Assembly (NCBI GenBank): GCA_037349105.1
Contig: JAYJMM010000105.1
Location: 3,906,001 to 3,970,000, forward strand
Reading direction: 5' to 3'
Length of the DNA: 64,000 bases
From: Limnomonas spitsbergensis
Lineage: Eukaryota > Chlorophyta > Chlorophyceae > Chlamydomonadales
How positions within the stretch are numbered: the stretch's first letter is position 1; the number at the start of each line of letters is the position of its first letter. The notes below the pieces were generated by a model. It was not told the DNA's origin and did no database searches. It saw only the letters and a program-made list of their open reading frames with translations. Position numbers and translations under genes: made by a program. Below are positions 33,601-42,776 of the stretch, one piece after another.

Positions 33601-36600
33601 TGCCCCTCTGGCACCACCTGGAATGTTACCGGCATTGCTGCGGCCTGGTAGCTCACACCCCGAGCTGCTGCGTTCTGCCCCAACCCTTCATGGACCGACA
33701 TCATGCACGTGTGCCTCTCCTGGCTGACCCACCTGGAGTTGTAAGACTGCCCCGCTGGGCCCGGCCGTCCTGGCGGGCCTGGCAGCTCACTCGGTCCAGC
33801 TGTCTCCTGCTGCCTTTTCCACTCTTCAAAGGAGACCTCCTTGGAGGCCTCGTAAGCTCGCCTCATGCTATCTTCTGACGCCTCCTGGCTCCTGCCTGGT
33901 CCTCTGACTCCCCAGCTCCTTTCCGGGCCTCCTGCTGCCCGTGACCGGTCAAACCGGCTGCTGTCGCCAGGCTGCGAGGCCTCTCCCTGCTCTGGGCACG
34001 CGCTAGCGAAGTGCCCTGGTTTTTGACAGTTGAAGCACACCCCCCCGTCGCGGGGTCCGAGGACATTCCTTTGTCCCCCCATCACGCTGCGCCCTGCCTG
34101 GGCCCTGCCCGGCGGGCTCCGGTTGGAGGTTCCCCCTCTATCCTGCATTCTCTGTTCAAGCTGGTATGGCCTGGCGTGGCTACCCGTGCCTCGCTCTTGC
34201 GACCTGCCCCTGGGCTGGCTCCCACGATTCCCGCTGGGTGACTGCTGCCTCCTGCCGCTGGGCCTGTCGAAGCTATCATCGCGGTCTGGCCGCTGGGTTC
34301 GCGCCTCTGGTGTAGGTACCGCCCCGCGGCGTTCTGCGCTTCGAGCCCTCTGCGCGCTCCTGCTGCGCTCCCTGGCTACTGTATGCCCGGCGTCATCTGG
34401 GGTTGCTCCCCTGTGCCGCACTCGCGTTTCCCCGCTGGCCTGCCTGGCCCCGCCACTGCCCCCTGGTTCTTGCTGACCAGTGGCTTGCTGCTCCTGGTCC
34501 TGCAGCTTCTCCTGGCTCAGGCTCTCGTCCTCCTCCGCTAACTCCCTTGCTGATTGAAACATGGCTGCCATATGCTCTGCCAGCGCCGGGTCACCTGGGA
34601 TGGCGGCCTGCAGCTGCTCTCCGGTCTGCTGGCTCCCCAGGTTGTCGTACAGCGCTCGCAGCTGGTCTGCACGCAAGATGTATTGCCGTTGTACCTCCGT
34701 GAGCCGTATATTGGCGTCCTGGAGGCCTGTCCACCTGACCTGCTGCAACCTCAGGTATTCAATTGTTGCAGCCGCCTGGCGGTACAGCAGCTCTTCCCTT
34801 GCCTTGACGTCGTGCTGCAGTAACTCTACTTGTTGCTGCAGCCTCAGCACCTGCATGTACTTCGGGGTCCTTCGATCATGGACCTCTTCCTCCTCTGATT
34901 CCTCTGATACTTCCCCCTCATCCCTGCCGACAGGCTCCTCCTGTCCACGGTTTGCTGTGATCCCTTGCGTCCCTTCTGCTGCTGCCGGGGCGTCGTCCAT
35001 AACGCCCCCATCAGCCGCACCGGCCCTCTCGCCTTTGCCAGGCACCTGCACCTCCGAGTGCCTGCTGGGTCCTGCTGACGCAGCCCTTGCTGCTGCGGCT
35101 CCTCCAAAGCCTACCCGCCCTTTGGCCCCTGGCGATGTCCCTTGGGCTGCGGGGCCTGCCGCAGGCTTCTGCAGTATCTCCCGGATCCTCTGCTCACACT
35201 CCTCTGTAGAGTGCTGGCCAGGTTCTCCGCACAAGACGCATGGGTAGCGCGGGCTTGCCTCCACACATCTCCGAATGACCTCCTTTTCGTATTCCGGCCT
35301 TGACTCTGCCTTGCGTGCCATTGCTAACTCAGCAGTGGCCACTGCCTGTGCTGCTGCCTGGCCCGGTAGTGACGCAGCGGCCTTGGCTTTCACCTTGCCC
35401 TCCCTGGGCCCTGCAGCCTGCGTTTGCCCGCACTGGCGCGGCCTGGACACAGTCTCCTGCGGGTCCTCACGGCTGCTCCTGCCCGCATCTGCGGTGCTTC
35501 TGCCTGCACCTGCGGCTGTTCCGCGACTCTGTCCCACCTTCTGGTCAGCCCTCATGGCGGCACCTGCGTGTGTGGCCATGGCGTGCTGTAAGAGCGGCTC
35601 GTGTTCTTCCTCTACCCTGGCCGCGGGCCACCTTTCGCGTTCTGCAAATCCACACCGGATTCCTGCCCATGCTACTGCTGCTGCCTGGTACCCTCCTGCT
35701 GGGGATGCTAGGACCAACGGCAGCGTCAGGTCCCTGACCCTTCGGACTGTCTGGGGGCCATCTCTGGGGCGTAATGTCAGCCTTCCTGCTGCCTCTAAAA
35801 CCCCATTGTACTTGAGAAACTCCGGGTTCCCCACCAAGTGTTCGTATGCATCGGGCGGTGTTTTTACGACCCTGACCACCGTGGGTTCCATAATAGCATT
35901 GGGCCCTCCATATCCGTACACCACGTAAATGAACAGCACCCCATACAGATCTGCCCCTGCATTGTCTGTCGTGCGGATCTTCTCATCCGTCCTGATCAGC
36001 TCTGCCCCCATGGCGACTAACTGTTCTGCAATGTTGACTGTGATCACATGACAGGAGCACGCTGAGTCCATGAGGGCCTTCTGTGCCACCAGGACCTTTC
36101 CTTTGACCATAAGGCCCACACATTGCTCCAGGTTGCTTCTGTCGTTCTTAAAATACTGCAGCCTTGGTGCAGCTGTGACCACCCTGCTTTCCTGCCTGCC
36201 CTTACTGGCCTTACCCCTGTGGTCTTCTGAACCCATGGGCATAGTGGTGAATGACAGCGCCGTCAGCCTCTCGTTCAACTTGAACACCTGCAGTCGGATG
36301 TCAGACATATCGTCAGCTAATTTGCTCAAAACCAGTCTCTTTGCTCCCTTCCTGGAGGCAGGTTCCACGAGCCTTTGCTCAGGTTCCTCCTCCGGACAGG
36401 GTTCTGGCAAGAATGACCTAGGACGAGCGTTGTGAGCCGCCTGCTTGAATCCTGCGGATTTGGGCACTAGCCCAACCTGCGTCATGAGTGCTACAGACTC
36501 GCTGAGCATCTCTGCCATAGTCTGTTGCCAGCCCTCTGGCTCGGCTTGCCCCGTTGGGCTGCTTAGGTGAGACACGTGTGCTGCCTGCTGAGCCTGACCC

Positions 36601-39600
36601 CCCTGGCCAGGCCCTGGCCGTTGGTACTGCCTGTTGTTCTGATTCCGCTCGTACGGTCTGCCTGCAGGCTGACTCTGCTGCGGCCTTGGTGGGAGCGGGT
36701 ACTGCTGCTGCTGCGGCCTGGACTGCCCAGCTGTAATGTCAGCAGCAAGTGGCGTCGGCCTGCGCTCATCCCTGGGTCTGGGCGCCCTGCAATCCCTGGC
36801 CAGGTGCGCCGTGCTACCACACTGGTAGCATGCCTTGACTGCCCCTGCAGCGCCTTCTGCGCTGTAATTTGGTGCTCCTGATTGATCTGCCCAGGTAACT
36901 CCTCTGGGTTTGTCACTCCGCTGTTGCTGGGCAGCTGCTGCACCTGCGGGGTTCCCTGCCCCGTCAAGGCGTGTCCGCATCTCCCATTGTCCTGTTCTCT
37001 CCCTCCTTGTTCTGTTGGACTGCGCCTCCCCCTGGCTAGGCCCACTGGCCATCTGTTTGAGGCTTGCGCCTCCTAGATCCCCCATTTCCAGGGCAAACTT
37101 TTCCCACAGCACCACCTGCTGTGTGAGTACTGCAATCTGATCTTCGTCTGTCATGCTGAGGTACCCTGGGACGGTCATAACAAACTTGCTCAGTTTGGCC
37201 TTAGCGAGCGCTGGAAGTCCATCATGGAACAGATGCGAGACTGAGTGCCTCCTGCCAAAGTGGTCCACTGCATCCCTTGAGATCTGCAGCAACTCTGCTG
37301 TCGACAGCACTCTGTGAGCAAATGCTTCCACCGTCTCCTCTGGCTTGACGTCAGGGTCGAGAGTGGTCTTCACCCCTAGCCTGAGGTTGGAAATGGCTGT
37401 CCTCTCATCCGAGGTTGGCTTTCCCACCTCTGCTTGAACCACTTTGATCCACAAGGTTAGCAGCGAGGCTTCACAACACTGCTCTTCTGCTGGGGCAACC
37501 CACATCCCCCTTATCCTTTCTGCTTCTCTGGCAGCCCTGTCTCCTGCATGGGGCGCCGCCCTGATGGCTACCATCAGTGGCCCCACGCTAGCCGGCTTGC
37601 TGTCCCATAGCTTGACCAGTGATTTCACCAACATCGTCATGGCTGATGGCGACTGGCACGACCCAGCTATTTCTCCGGCCACCACAGCCAGCGCTGGCGG
37701 GTCGTCTGACAGTGCCAGCCTGTTGTGCGATCCCCAATATCCACATGCTTGGCAATATTTCCTGGCTGCAACCGCGCCTGGGTGCGACATATCCAACACC
37801 GGCACGTTGCCCTGGATGGCTGGAATTTTTGTGAATTTGGCTACCCCTGCCAGCTGCAGGACCATTTGCTGCTGCAGCTGCAGGTTCACCCTTGCCTGTT
37901 CCCTCTCGAGCCTCTTCATTTCCTGGTCGCTAGACTCCTGCCTGGCTCCTGGCCTGCGTCTGTCCACTCCTCCTGGTCCTGAATCAACCGACTCTGACCG
38001 TGACCTAGATCCTCCACCGCCGCCCCTCGATGGGCTGCGACCAGAACGGTATCTGTCGTGTCTGTAATAATCCTCCTCCTGATCATGATCTTCTCGCGAT
38101 GGCTGCCCGCCTGCCCTTCCTGCAGAGCTTCTACTTCCCTCGGGTGGCAGCCGTTCTGATTCGCCTCTGCCTGGTCTGCTGTCAGAGCCAGGCCTCCAAG
38201 ACTGCGCTCTGCCCGGCTCTGCCTGTCCCCTGGGCAGCTCCTGGTCTTGCTCATGCCTCACCCCTCTGCTGTGTTCCGCTGGTCCCCTGGGTTGCTCCTG
38301 GCTTTGCTGGCTTGGCTGTTCCCCGCCATCTGCCTGCTCTCTGGGCGGCTCCTGGCTATGCTGGCTTGGGTGTTCCCTGCCGTTTGCCTGCCCTCTGGGC
38401 TGCTCCTGGCTATGCCGGTTTGGCTGTTCTCTGTTGTATGCCTGCCCCCTGGGCGGCTCCTGGCTCTGCCAACCTGGCTGCGTCCCGCCTGTGTAATTCC
38501 TGGCATAGGAATCCGACTGCGTTTCCTCTCTGGCTTCCTGCATTCTTGGACCACTGCTCTGTGCGCTGCCTGCAGGCTCATTTCTCCTGGCTCCACTTGC
38601 CGTGCCCGCCTGCCTGTTCCTCAGGAATTCCTTGATGTAATCCACCTGGGTTTCCTGGCATGTGTTCTCTTTGTCCTCGACTATGCGTAGCAACGCATAA
38701 GACTCTTGCCTGCTTGCTCTACGTGTTGCTGTGCCTTGCTCTGCCATCCTGGCGAGTGATCGGCTAGTCAACTCCGCCCTTTCGCTGGCGGCTGGACTGC
38801 TAGCTCTGGGCGCTTCCCTGCCCCTTGGTCGCCCCCTGAGGCTTGGCTCGCTGCTGACCTCGAAGGCCTCTGATCTGAGTGCCGGGGTAGGCGCGGCTCT
38901 TGCCTGCTGCTGCCACCTTTGCACCTCCCTGAGCTCCTCCGGTCGCTGCACTGCTGTTTCGAATCCTTCCCATGTCTGGTCCTCCTCCTCTTCCGGCTCG
39001 GATCCAGGTTCCACTTGATTTCCTGTTACCTCATTGCACCACTCGTCTGCGAAGGCCTTAACAGCCAGTGCTGCTTCGCATCCCGCCCTTCCCTTGGACA
39101 CCTGTCCAAGAGCGGCTAACAGCGTTGCCCTGTCCTGCCCTGTGTGGGGGATACCCAGCATGGCCTTTGTTGCCCATCCCCGCAGATGATGGGCCTTGAA
39201 CTCCTCAATAGCTGTGACCTGGTCCTGGAAATGCAGGAACGTCCTGGAGCAAACTTGCTTCCACAGATCCGTTGCCCACTGCAAAATTCCTGTCCAACCG
39301 ATTGGCTGCACCTGTACTTCTGACTCCTTTTCGCCGCACACTGCTCCCCCAGCCCTGGGGCGCTCTGGCTCACTCGGGCTGGTATCCTGCGCTCCTGATG
39401 GATCGTGAAAAAATCCTCGCAGGATTTCCTTGTGGCTGTCGTCTCTCTGCGTCAGGCTGCTAGATCCCTCCTTGGATTTCTGCACAGGTCTGCCCACACT
39501 GGGCGGAAACCTGGACAGCGGCGTCCCGTAAACTGTGGATCCAGCTCCTCTTCTGACCAGCACCCTGCGCGGTCGCAGCTGCTGCCTTGGGCGCAGTCCT

Positions 39601-40370
39601 GTCTTAGACTGCTGCCCCTTCTCTTCTCGAACTGGATCTGACAGTTCTTCCTCGGATATTTGGTCAGCCCAGGGATTTCCTACCGGCACAGCTGACTTTT
39701 CCCTTTCCTTGCCGACTTGCGAGCTCTGCCTGCCCGCTGCTGGCTGGGGCTCAGCTTCCTCGTGTTTGACCCCTGCAGGCATACTCCTGGCCTCCATTTC
39801 CTCTGCTTTCATTCGCTGTTTGTCTGGGCATGCTTTATCACAGCCTGCTACCTCTCTTGGTGCTGCGGCTTCCTCGGCCCTTTGATCCGGCTGACTGGGT
39901 TCGCTGATCCGTTGCGCAACCCTGGCCACCCTGGGCGGATTCTGCTGGGGCGTAGCCTTGGGCTCGCTGCTCTGCCGCGTGTCACAGCTCTGGGACACCT
40001 CTGTTGCTTGATCCAAGATCAGCTCTGGTGTTCCAGCCTGCGTCTGCCACTGCTCGAATTCCAGGCTGCCCCTGAAATCGGCGGGCACTGGACCCCCTCG
40101 GCCGATGCCTTTGCGCGTCACCAGCGCTGAGCCGTCTGCCTGCGCCCCTGCCTCTCTGGGCGGTACGCGGCCCGGCTCTGGCACTTTGCAGTTTCCAGCG
40201 GGCGGTTCCACTGGCCCTGCCAGCTTCGCCGCCACCAACAATGCTTCTGCAGCCAGCTCATCGCTAGCCTCCATCAGGTTTACACCCGGCTCCAGCCCCC
40301 TCAGACGCCCACTTCTCCGTTGGGCGTCAGGGTGCTGGTGCCTATCGGGGTTTAGATCTACGTCTGTCAT
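27648..40370 (-). CDS. Giant Ty3/gypsy-like polyprotein, 4240 aa, no integrase
   Basis: A single uninterrupted frame from an ATG at 40368-40370. Approximate residues: 1-830 low complexity; 830-1110 helical, capsid-like; CCHC knuckle at 1181 (CYQCGSTAHLARDC); retropepsin-like motif at 1435 (LMDSACSCHVI, the Asp-Ser-Ala form); second CCHC at 1711 (CVLCGEPGQHSTEEC); third at 2112 (CFNCQKPGHFASAC); Trp-rich region of unknown role at 2470-3050; a hydrophobic segment near 3465 (LQLILVWLLLSVCV). Reverse transcriptase spans about 3630-3900, with FIDDLLVYS at 3809 in place of the usual YVDD. The Ty3-type RNase H follows from about 3962 (LLYTDFSKQGIGAVLG, HLITDHEPLTYL). After RNase H the frame ends within about 130 residues. 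No HHCC zinc finger or DDE integrase is seen. The protease-to-polymerase distance (about 2200 aa) is far larger than in ordinary Ty3 elements. Confidence 0.85.
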   Translation of the reverse strand: MTDVDLNPDRHQHPDAQRRSGRLRGLEPGVNLMEASDELAAEALLVAAKLAGPVEPPAGNCKVPEPGRVPPREAGAQADGSALVTRKGIGRGGPVPADFRGSLEFEQWQTQAGTPELILDQATEVSQSCDTRQSSEPKATPQQNPPRVARVAQRISEPSQPDQRAEEAAAPREVAGCDKACPDKQRMKAEEMEARSMPAGVKHEEAEPQPAAGRQSSQVGKEREKSAVPVGNPWADQISEEELSDPVREEKGQQSKTGLRPRQQLRPRRVLVRRGAGSTVYGTPLSRFPPSVGRPVQKSKEGSSSLTQRDDSHKEILRGFFHDPSGAQDTSPSEPERPRAGGAVCGEKESEVQVQPIGWTGILQWATDLWKQVCSRTFLHFQDQVTAIEEFKAHHLRGWATKAMLGIPHTGQDRATLLAALGQVSKGRAGCEAALAVKAFADEWCNEVTGNQVEPGSEPEEEEDQTWEGFETAVQRPEELREVQRWQQQARAAPTPALRSEAFEVSSEPSLRGRPRGREAPRASSPAASERAELTSRSLARMAEQGTATRRASRQESYALLRIVEDKENTCQETQVDYIKEFLRNRQAGTASGARRNEPAGSAQSSGPRMQEAREETQSDSYARNYTGGTQPGWQSQEPPRGQAYNREQPNRHSQEQPRGQANGREHPSQHSQEPPREQADGGEQPSQQSQEQPRGPAEHSRGVRHEQDQELPRGQAEPGRAQSWRPGSDSRPGRGESERLPPEGSRSSAGRAGGQPSREDHDQEEDYYRHDRYRSGRSPSRGGGGGSRSRSESVDSGPGGVDRRRPGARQESSDQEMKRLEREQARVNLQLQQQMVLQLAGVAKFTKIPAIQGNVPVLDMSHPGAVAARKYCQACGYWGSHNRLALSDDPPALAVVAGEIAGSCQSPSAMTMLVKSLVKLWDSKPASVGPLMVAIRAAPHAGDRAAREAERIRGMWVAPAEEQCCEASLLTLWIKVVQAEVGKPTSDERTAISNLRLGVKTTLDPDVKPEETVEAFAHRVLSTAELLQISRDAVDHFGRRHSVSHLFHDGLPALAKAKLSKFVMTVPGYLSMTDEDQIAVLTQQVVLWEKFALEMGDLGGASLKQMASGPSQGEAQSNRTRRERTGQWEMRTRLDGAGNPAGAAAAQQQRSDKPRGVTWADQSGAPNYSAEGAAGAVKACYQCGSTAHLARDCRAPRPRDERRPTPLAADITAGQSRPQQQQYPLPPRPQQSQPAGRPYERNQNNRQYQRPGPGQGGQAQQAAHVSHLSSPTGQAEPEGWQQTMAEMLSESVALMTQVGLVPKSAGFKQAAHNARPRSFLPEPCPEEEPEQRLVEPASRKGAKRLVLSKLADDMSDIRLQVFKLNERLTALSFTTMPMGSEDHRGKASKGRQESRVVTAAPRLQYFKNDRSNLEQCVGLMVKGKVLVAQKALMDSACSCHVITVNIAEQLVAMGAELIRTDEKIRTTDNAGADLYGVLFIYVVYGYGGPNAIMEPTVVRVVKTPPDAYEHLVGNPEFLKYNGVLEAAGRLTLRPRDGPQTVRRVRDLTLPLVLASPAGGYQAAAVAWAGIRCGFAERERWPAARVEEEHEPLLQHAMATHAGAAMRADQKVGQSRGTAAGAGRSTADAGRSSREDPQETVSRPRQCGQTQAAGPREGKVKAKAAASLPGQAAAQAVATAELAMARKAESRPEYEKEVIRRCVEASPRYPCVLCGEPGQHSTEECEQRIREILQKPAAGPAAQGTSPGAKGRVGFGGAAAARAASAGPSRHSEVQVPGKGERAGAADGGVMDDAPAAAEGTQGITANRGQEEPVGRDEGEVSEESEEEEVHDRRTPKYMQVLRLQQQVELLQHDVKAREELLYRQAAATIEYLRLQQVRWTGLQDANIRLTEVQRQYILRADQLRALYDNLGSQQTGEQLQAAIPGDPALAEHMAAMFQSARELAEEDESLSQEKLQDQEQQATGQQEPGGSGGARQASGETRVRHRGATPDDAGHTVARERSRSAQRARSAERRGAVPTPEARTQRPDRDDSFDRPSGRRQQSPSGNRGSQPRGRSQERGTGSHARPYQLEQRMQDRGGTSNRSPPGRAQAGRSVMGGQRNVLGPRDGGVCFNCQKPGHFASACPEQGEASQPGDSSRFDRSRAAGGPERSWGVRGPGRSQEASEDSMRRAYEASKEVSFEEWKRQQETAGPSELPGPPGRPGPAGQSYNSRWVSQERHTCMMSVHEGLGQNAAARGVSYQAAAMPVTFQVVPEGQVAQQRHHWQMVVEALAMNHYGTRPAGSARSMAHAVEFLRNLQQRGCPAPCEGWPGILQQFLDKEWDIYNAQMDEFERIEQEAGLQHRADGWETSSSEEGTSDSEEGHEPQAPVAVHEEEAAMPCPGTPEGNADTGVGVAVAAAGTRNGLSRQDHHPGAKGAAAMSSEDTTAGAVRTHHSTTSRSSAARWEEEDRGLQSSRSRGERPAAGNEDSQFTQAGTGHRGRSGSRGRARPAPDLPRLPESRCFVQWYRLGEEMPEASSSEAMITLPAQSKDGLCRLQNHRLLEDRSHTCVNIAAAMQAVARLIFPWDAVTAVLLGAALKGFIQPSTRMEVYMQRGWSQHPIYAYCVSEMVELAVKEGITAVAAADRTHPDVPDSARTEGAWQGAQPGFMRTPWAEDCVHQLMEHPALRDRAFYVPVQALREHGWGDRPEDGAHSGAGLCHADRPRRCEATVEASVTIPRMVAGQAVPWGMDPGEARAAIPVQQLVTYYYEELEEGEMPASAAWIHMHASRDDMPVFLFARCEGNVAITRCASVDEAEFHAHTHARGADPATWSVMLMALQRVLLPGQLSAAMRHVWGVDDQWAPLEMTDCPTWPYGAQRSPADGPMWEDEEEFARSPFAVERLEACVHQWVRWERKAWHDNRASSVGPYWQANGMTVQLWRQAHPAGVRTLHPLFRGAGADTYMEELEELRTQPVPGRWMVGRWGSHHWDPASITDGPIQDTYQEPTEQGHVAFVTTLGATASSWEGLEPMEDMEVSALEAATRDWAEPQTVPDIASHEDGGLLEEKNEDPSEGPPSLVQDSESEDEWGADRSPCPARISLTRADTGDADGMEEPASAGPGPGSPVWGRVEDLVQLRQEWMREVAQEQAAMEERRTRRAEIERSSKAALEETAHKVTAGVSQQQAADQCAGEPKGAAAGQANSRSPGDVQISPPAQAAAREPWGDPAAYSTERWVAVLRHFVDELDVLRRQEMGQQEASQEASLVFRLRMLPQPDPNPRMGGYSRAVRELQEELTERISALNRMGAKGVDTQQPSDSRSSQASTSRGEALARVAAGARANSRQGCGPEEPADDGSNTVQRAIHRQERTAHGSTGQIPRAGPERAGAAWADAAELRGKKSKKARRRAGKAQRAAEDRNRGSRPGLDCPVLPLRISQVDLEITWAIGQQRPAQSAEPGAQPAEHLPQKPTGQIPACRGLLTCTAFKGILTGALQLILVWLLLSVCVPGARATGQGVRGGGFTAGQGAFVSGQEAAAKLSSGWLRPPAVIPMGSASRRGACSQQESWQSGNDTGREEPPAEDDPQAAEMIDMFQPGGVVEPPAEYVKTKEGWLLGQHPDFTAAQQESLEQSLRDRQGAFAYSMEDLPGYCGTQGEFTLALEDEVSSCFQKSRDMPPPKAAIFKEKCQPMIQAGIIVKVPQGGPIKFAANSVVAAKKSAETGEWTDHRIAHDMRRLNLRTAKQEFAIPRMETIFQNLGTAKIFSKVDLRSGFMQIPIKVEDQPKTAFWMGPELWMYTKLNFGLRNGPPFFQRMMEEEIARAGLSAFCVAFIDDLLVYSDTPAEHIRHVELMLDMLHSVGLRAHPDKSLFGCATVEYLGHNVSAQGLTPHAAKIAAVMALPEPASVKNIQEVMGFLNFYRCYIPDFSKKAACINALLVKGVPFVWGPEQSQAFQLIKTEMCEGGRVLRRPDYSGTGPDGKGPPRPFLLYTDFSKQGIGAVLGQCDDSGREYMVACTSRSLNKSERNYSSFQGEMLAAVYAARTYRHMLFGCKVHLITDHEPLTYLMDNQTLVGQHARWALMLQELDITIVHRSGACHQNADIPSRSPLPSSADRTGARLDTAAPEPAAQEGAGEKQVALLTGLGRVNQWHADQMVRMAQEGRRRVQILRAAEAAYVTAPVGQEISSAATDDDEQAQPVSTAEQAFSNRERARTMISDVLADLPRVAPLHSHAGLDTACLSGGAVRAMETEGVVLFEPFVVEVKW

Positions 40371-41727
40371 TCTACAGGCAATTAGCGAACCGCACGGTCC
40401 TGCAAACGTGCTGGCGACACCCTCTACAAGACCTGCTAACGCTAGGCTTCTGCCCCCTTGTTCCTACTGCAATCTGGTGAGGATTTTGCGAGTCAAGAGT
40501 GGATGGCAGGTACAGCACTATGCAGGAAAGGCCTCGCCTTTCCGCTTTTCTGCTCACTAGTTGCAATCTGGCGGAATCCTCCTTCGCCCTTTCAGCTCTG
40601 CCCACCTTGCTGGCCGGGCTGCTTCTAGATGTCTCACGTCCACGTGGATGTCACACGCCCTGCGTGGATGTTGCCTTTTGCGTAGCTTCCGCTCAGCTCT
40701 GCGTTCCTGCGGGGATCCTTTGGCACACCCACAAGATTTCAAACTTGGATGTTCTATCCACAAGTTTACTTCTGTCAATGATGAGAAATTGGATCCACCT
40801 GATCTCAATCCGCAGTCACACAGGGAATTATCTGCTGGGTGTATAAATCCACAGCCAGATCTTCAAGCCACTTCTGGACTCAGCACCAAGCTGCCACGCT
40901 CAATGATTCTCAGAGTTTAACTTGGCAATCTCTCTCTGGAGATTACCACAGCAAAGTGCAGTTCAAATGCTGTCCAAGGTCGTTTGTATGCAAACAAATT
41001 TCCAATTCGCTGCACAAGCACCTTTAGCAGGAATTGGCAAATTGAGCTGATCAGGCTAAATCTACTTCGTCCCTTTCTAAAGGACACGCGAGGTGCGCTT
41101 CAGGTCCGTGGCGGACTTCTTTCCTCACGGCAGTGACGGACGCCTACGGGCAGGCTCAGTGACTATTCACTGGCTGCGAGTGCTCTTCGAGTTAAGCAGC
41201 TAGGTGGATATTTGTGTATATAGCAATTGACTTAGGTAGCATAGGCCTTCTGGCCGTCTGGGCGCGATCCAGCAGGGCTATGTTAAGGTGCACTTACCGC
41301 GCTACACGCGAGGGGGGAGACGGGACGTAGACTGCGTACTTCGGCTTCGGCAGGGTGGTCTCGGTTCTCTGGCTGTGGTACTTGTCTCCAGCTATCTCAG
41401 CTGGGCTGGTCTAGGCTTGACTTGAGTAAGGGTACTGACTTATGTGAACGTTAGAGGCCTCATACACGGATGACGGCCGGTGCTGTTTACAATAGAGGTC
41501 TGTCCTTTAGAAAGGGACGAAGTAACTAGCCAAGGCAATTGCCGGGATACAGGGACCCGGCAGGCCCAATACAGAGTACGGTAGAACCTGTCAAACTTAT
41601 CCTGCGTAAGCGGGTTTCTAGGTCTCAGCTCAAATCCGAAGACTCCGCAGAGAAGCTGCGGAGTCACCGATGACGCTAACTGCGGTCTAAACGGTTCTGT
41701 CACGTATACTGTAATATACTGTGACAG
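27648..41727 (-). mobile_element. Ty3/gypsy-like retrotransposon, 3'-truncated
   Basis: The core is the 12.7-kb open frame at 27648-40370. 40371-41727 on its 5' side looks like its leader or long terminal repeat. This stretch contains a 23-bp inverted repeat (41062-41084 with 41502-41524), a GC hairpin at 41640-41664, and a near-palindrome 'ctgtcacgtata...tatactgtgacag' at 41697-41727 that could mark the element end. No second copy of this sequence is present at the other side, and integrase is missing, so the 3' part appears deleted near 27675. The outer boundary at 41727 is a guess. Confidence 0.55.
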
Positions 41728-42039
41728 AGCTCATGCTGGCTGTAGAGCAATTTCAATCATCGGTGGCTCTTTGACCTGCCAAAATTGCGGCAGGGCCTGA
41801 ACCCAGAGAATCTATCAAGCGGACTGACCAATGCCTCTGTGGGTCGTTAGATCAGGAGGGCAGAAAGGGCTGCAGCAGGCGCAGACTGAGCCAGTAGCCC
41901 ACACCCGTGATATATTTTTTGGAATCTAAGAAGTCCAGTGGAGCATCAGATGTGATGCATGAGCCCGCAAGCCGGTTAGAGCACTAGATAAACTAGGGCA
42001 AGGGACAAGATAAACCGGTTGCGTGCTGCTGGGTGGATG

Positions 42040-42150
42040 GGGACCAAAGCTTGACCGGCCAATGGCTCAAGCAGCAAGGCTTGCTACACCTGGCCCCCAC
42101 GGCTGGAGACCGTGACGTACTTGAAGCATACCGTAGCTCATCCGCGTAAA
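42040..42150 (-). repeat. Dispersed SINE-like repeat, family 1
   Basis: The plus strand reads 'ggggaccaaagcttgaccgg', 'caatggctcaagcagcaagg' and 'cttgctacacctgg', the reverse of the family core. Confidence 0.55.
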
Positions 42151-42659
42151 TAAATAAGCGCTGGTACATTTAATTGCTTTGGGGTACAAAAATAGAGGTT
42201 TTGAATAATTGAATTGGGGCATAAGGTGCATATGACTACCATGTTAAAATATACCGTTTAAATAGATCTTCGGAAATGGTAATAATTGCATGGTGCTTCA
42301 ATCATCCATTAAGGGCCTTGATCGTGGTGGTGTGGATGCACAGTCGCACAGGTGCACTGAGGTTGAGACGGATGACCCTCTTCACATTGAGATCCACAAC
42401 CCAGAGAATACACTGCATTGGCAGCACAGGCTGCATTTACATGTAGGAAAGAAGCAGAAATGCTTTACAAGTGCCTGGTGCTGCTGGCATAGTGTCCTCC
42501 TAACTCAAATAGGAGCAGCTTGATACCGTACATGTATGTGTGCTGCATGGGTGTGGGTGCATGGGTGAATGACTGGTCATGCATGACGGGTCATTCATCA
42601 TCCAGGTGATTTCAGGAAGCTCTGGCACGCATCCTCAGGCCAATGCATTCAAATACTGA

Positions 42660-42673
42660 TGACGACGATGATC

Positions 42674-42751
<78 letters not shown>

Positions 42752-42776
42752 CTGATGATGATGATGATGACGACGA
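42660..42776 (+). repeat. (GAT)n microsatellite
   Basis: About 36 GAT/GAC triplets with one GCT interruption. It yields poly-Asp on one strand and poly-His on the other. No evidence that it is translated. Confidence 0.95.
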
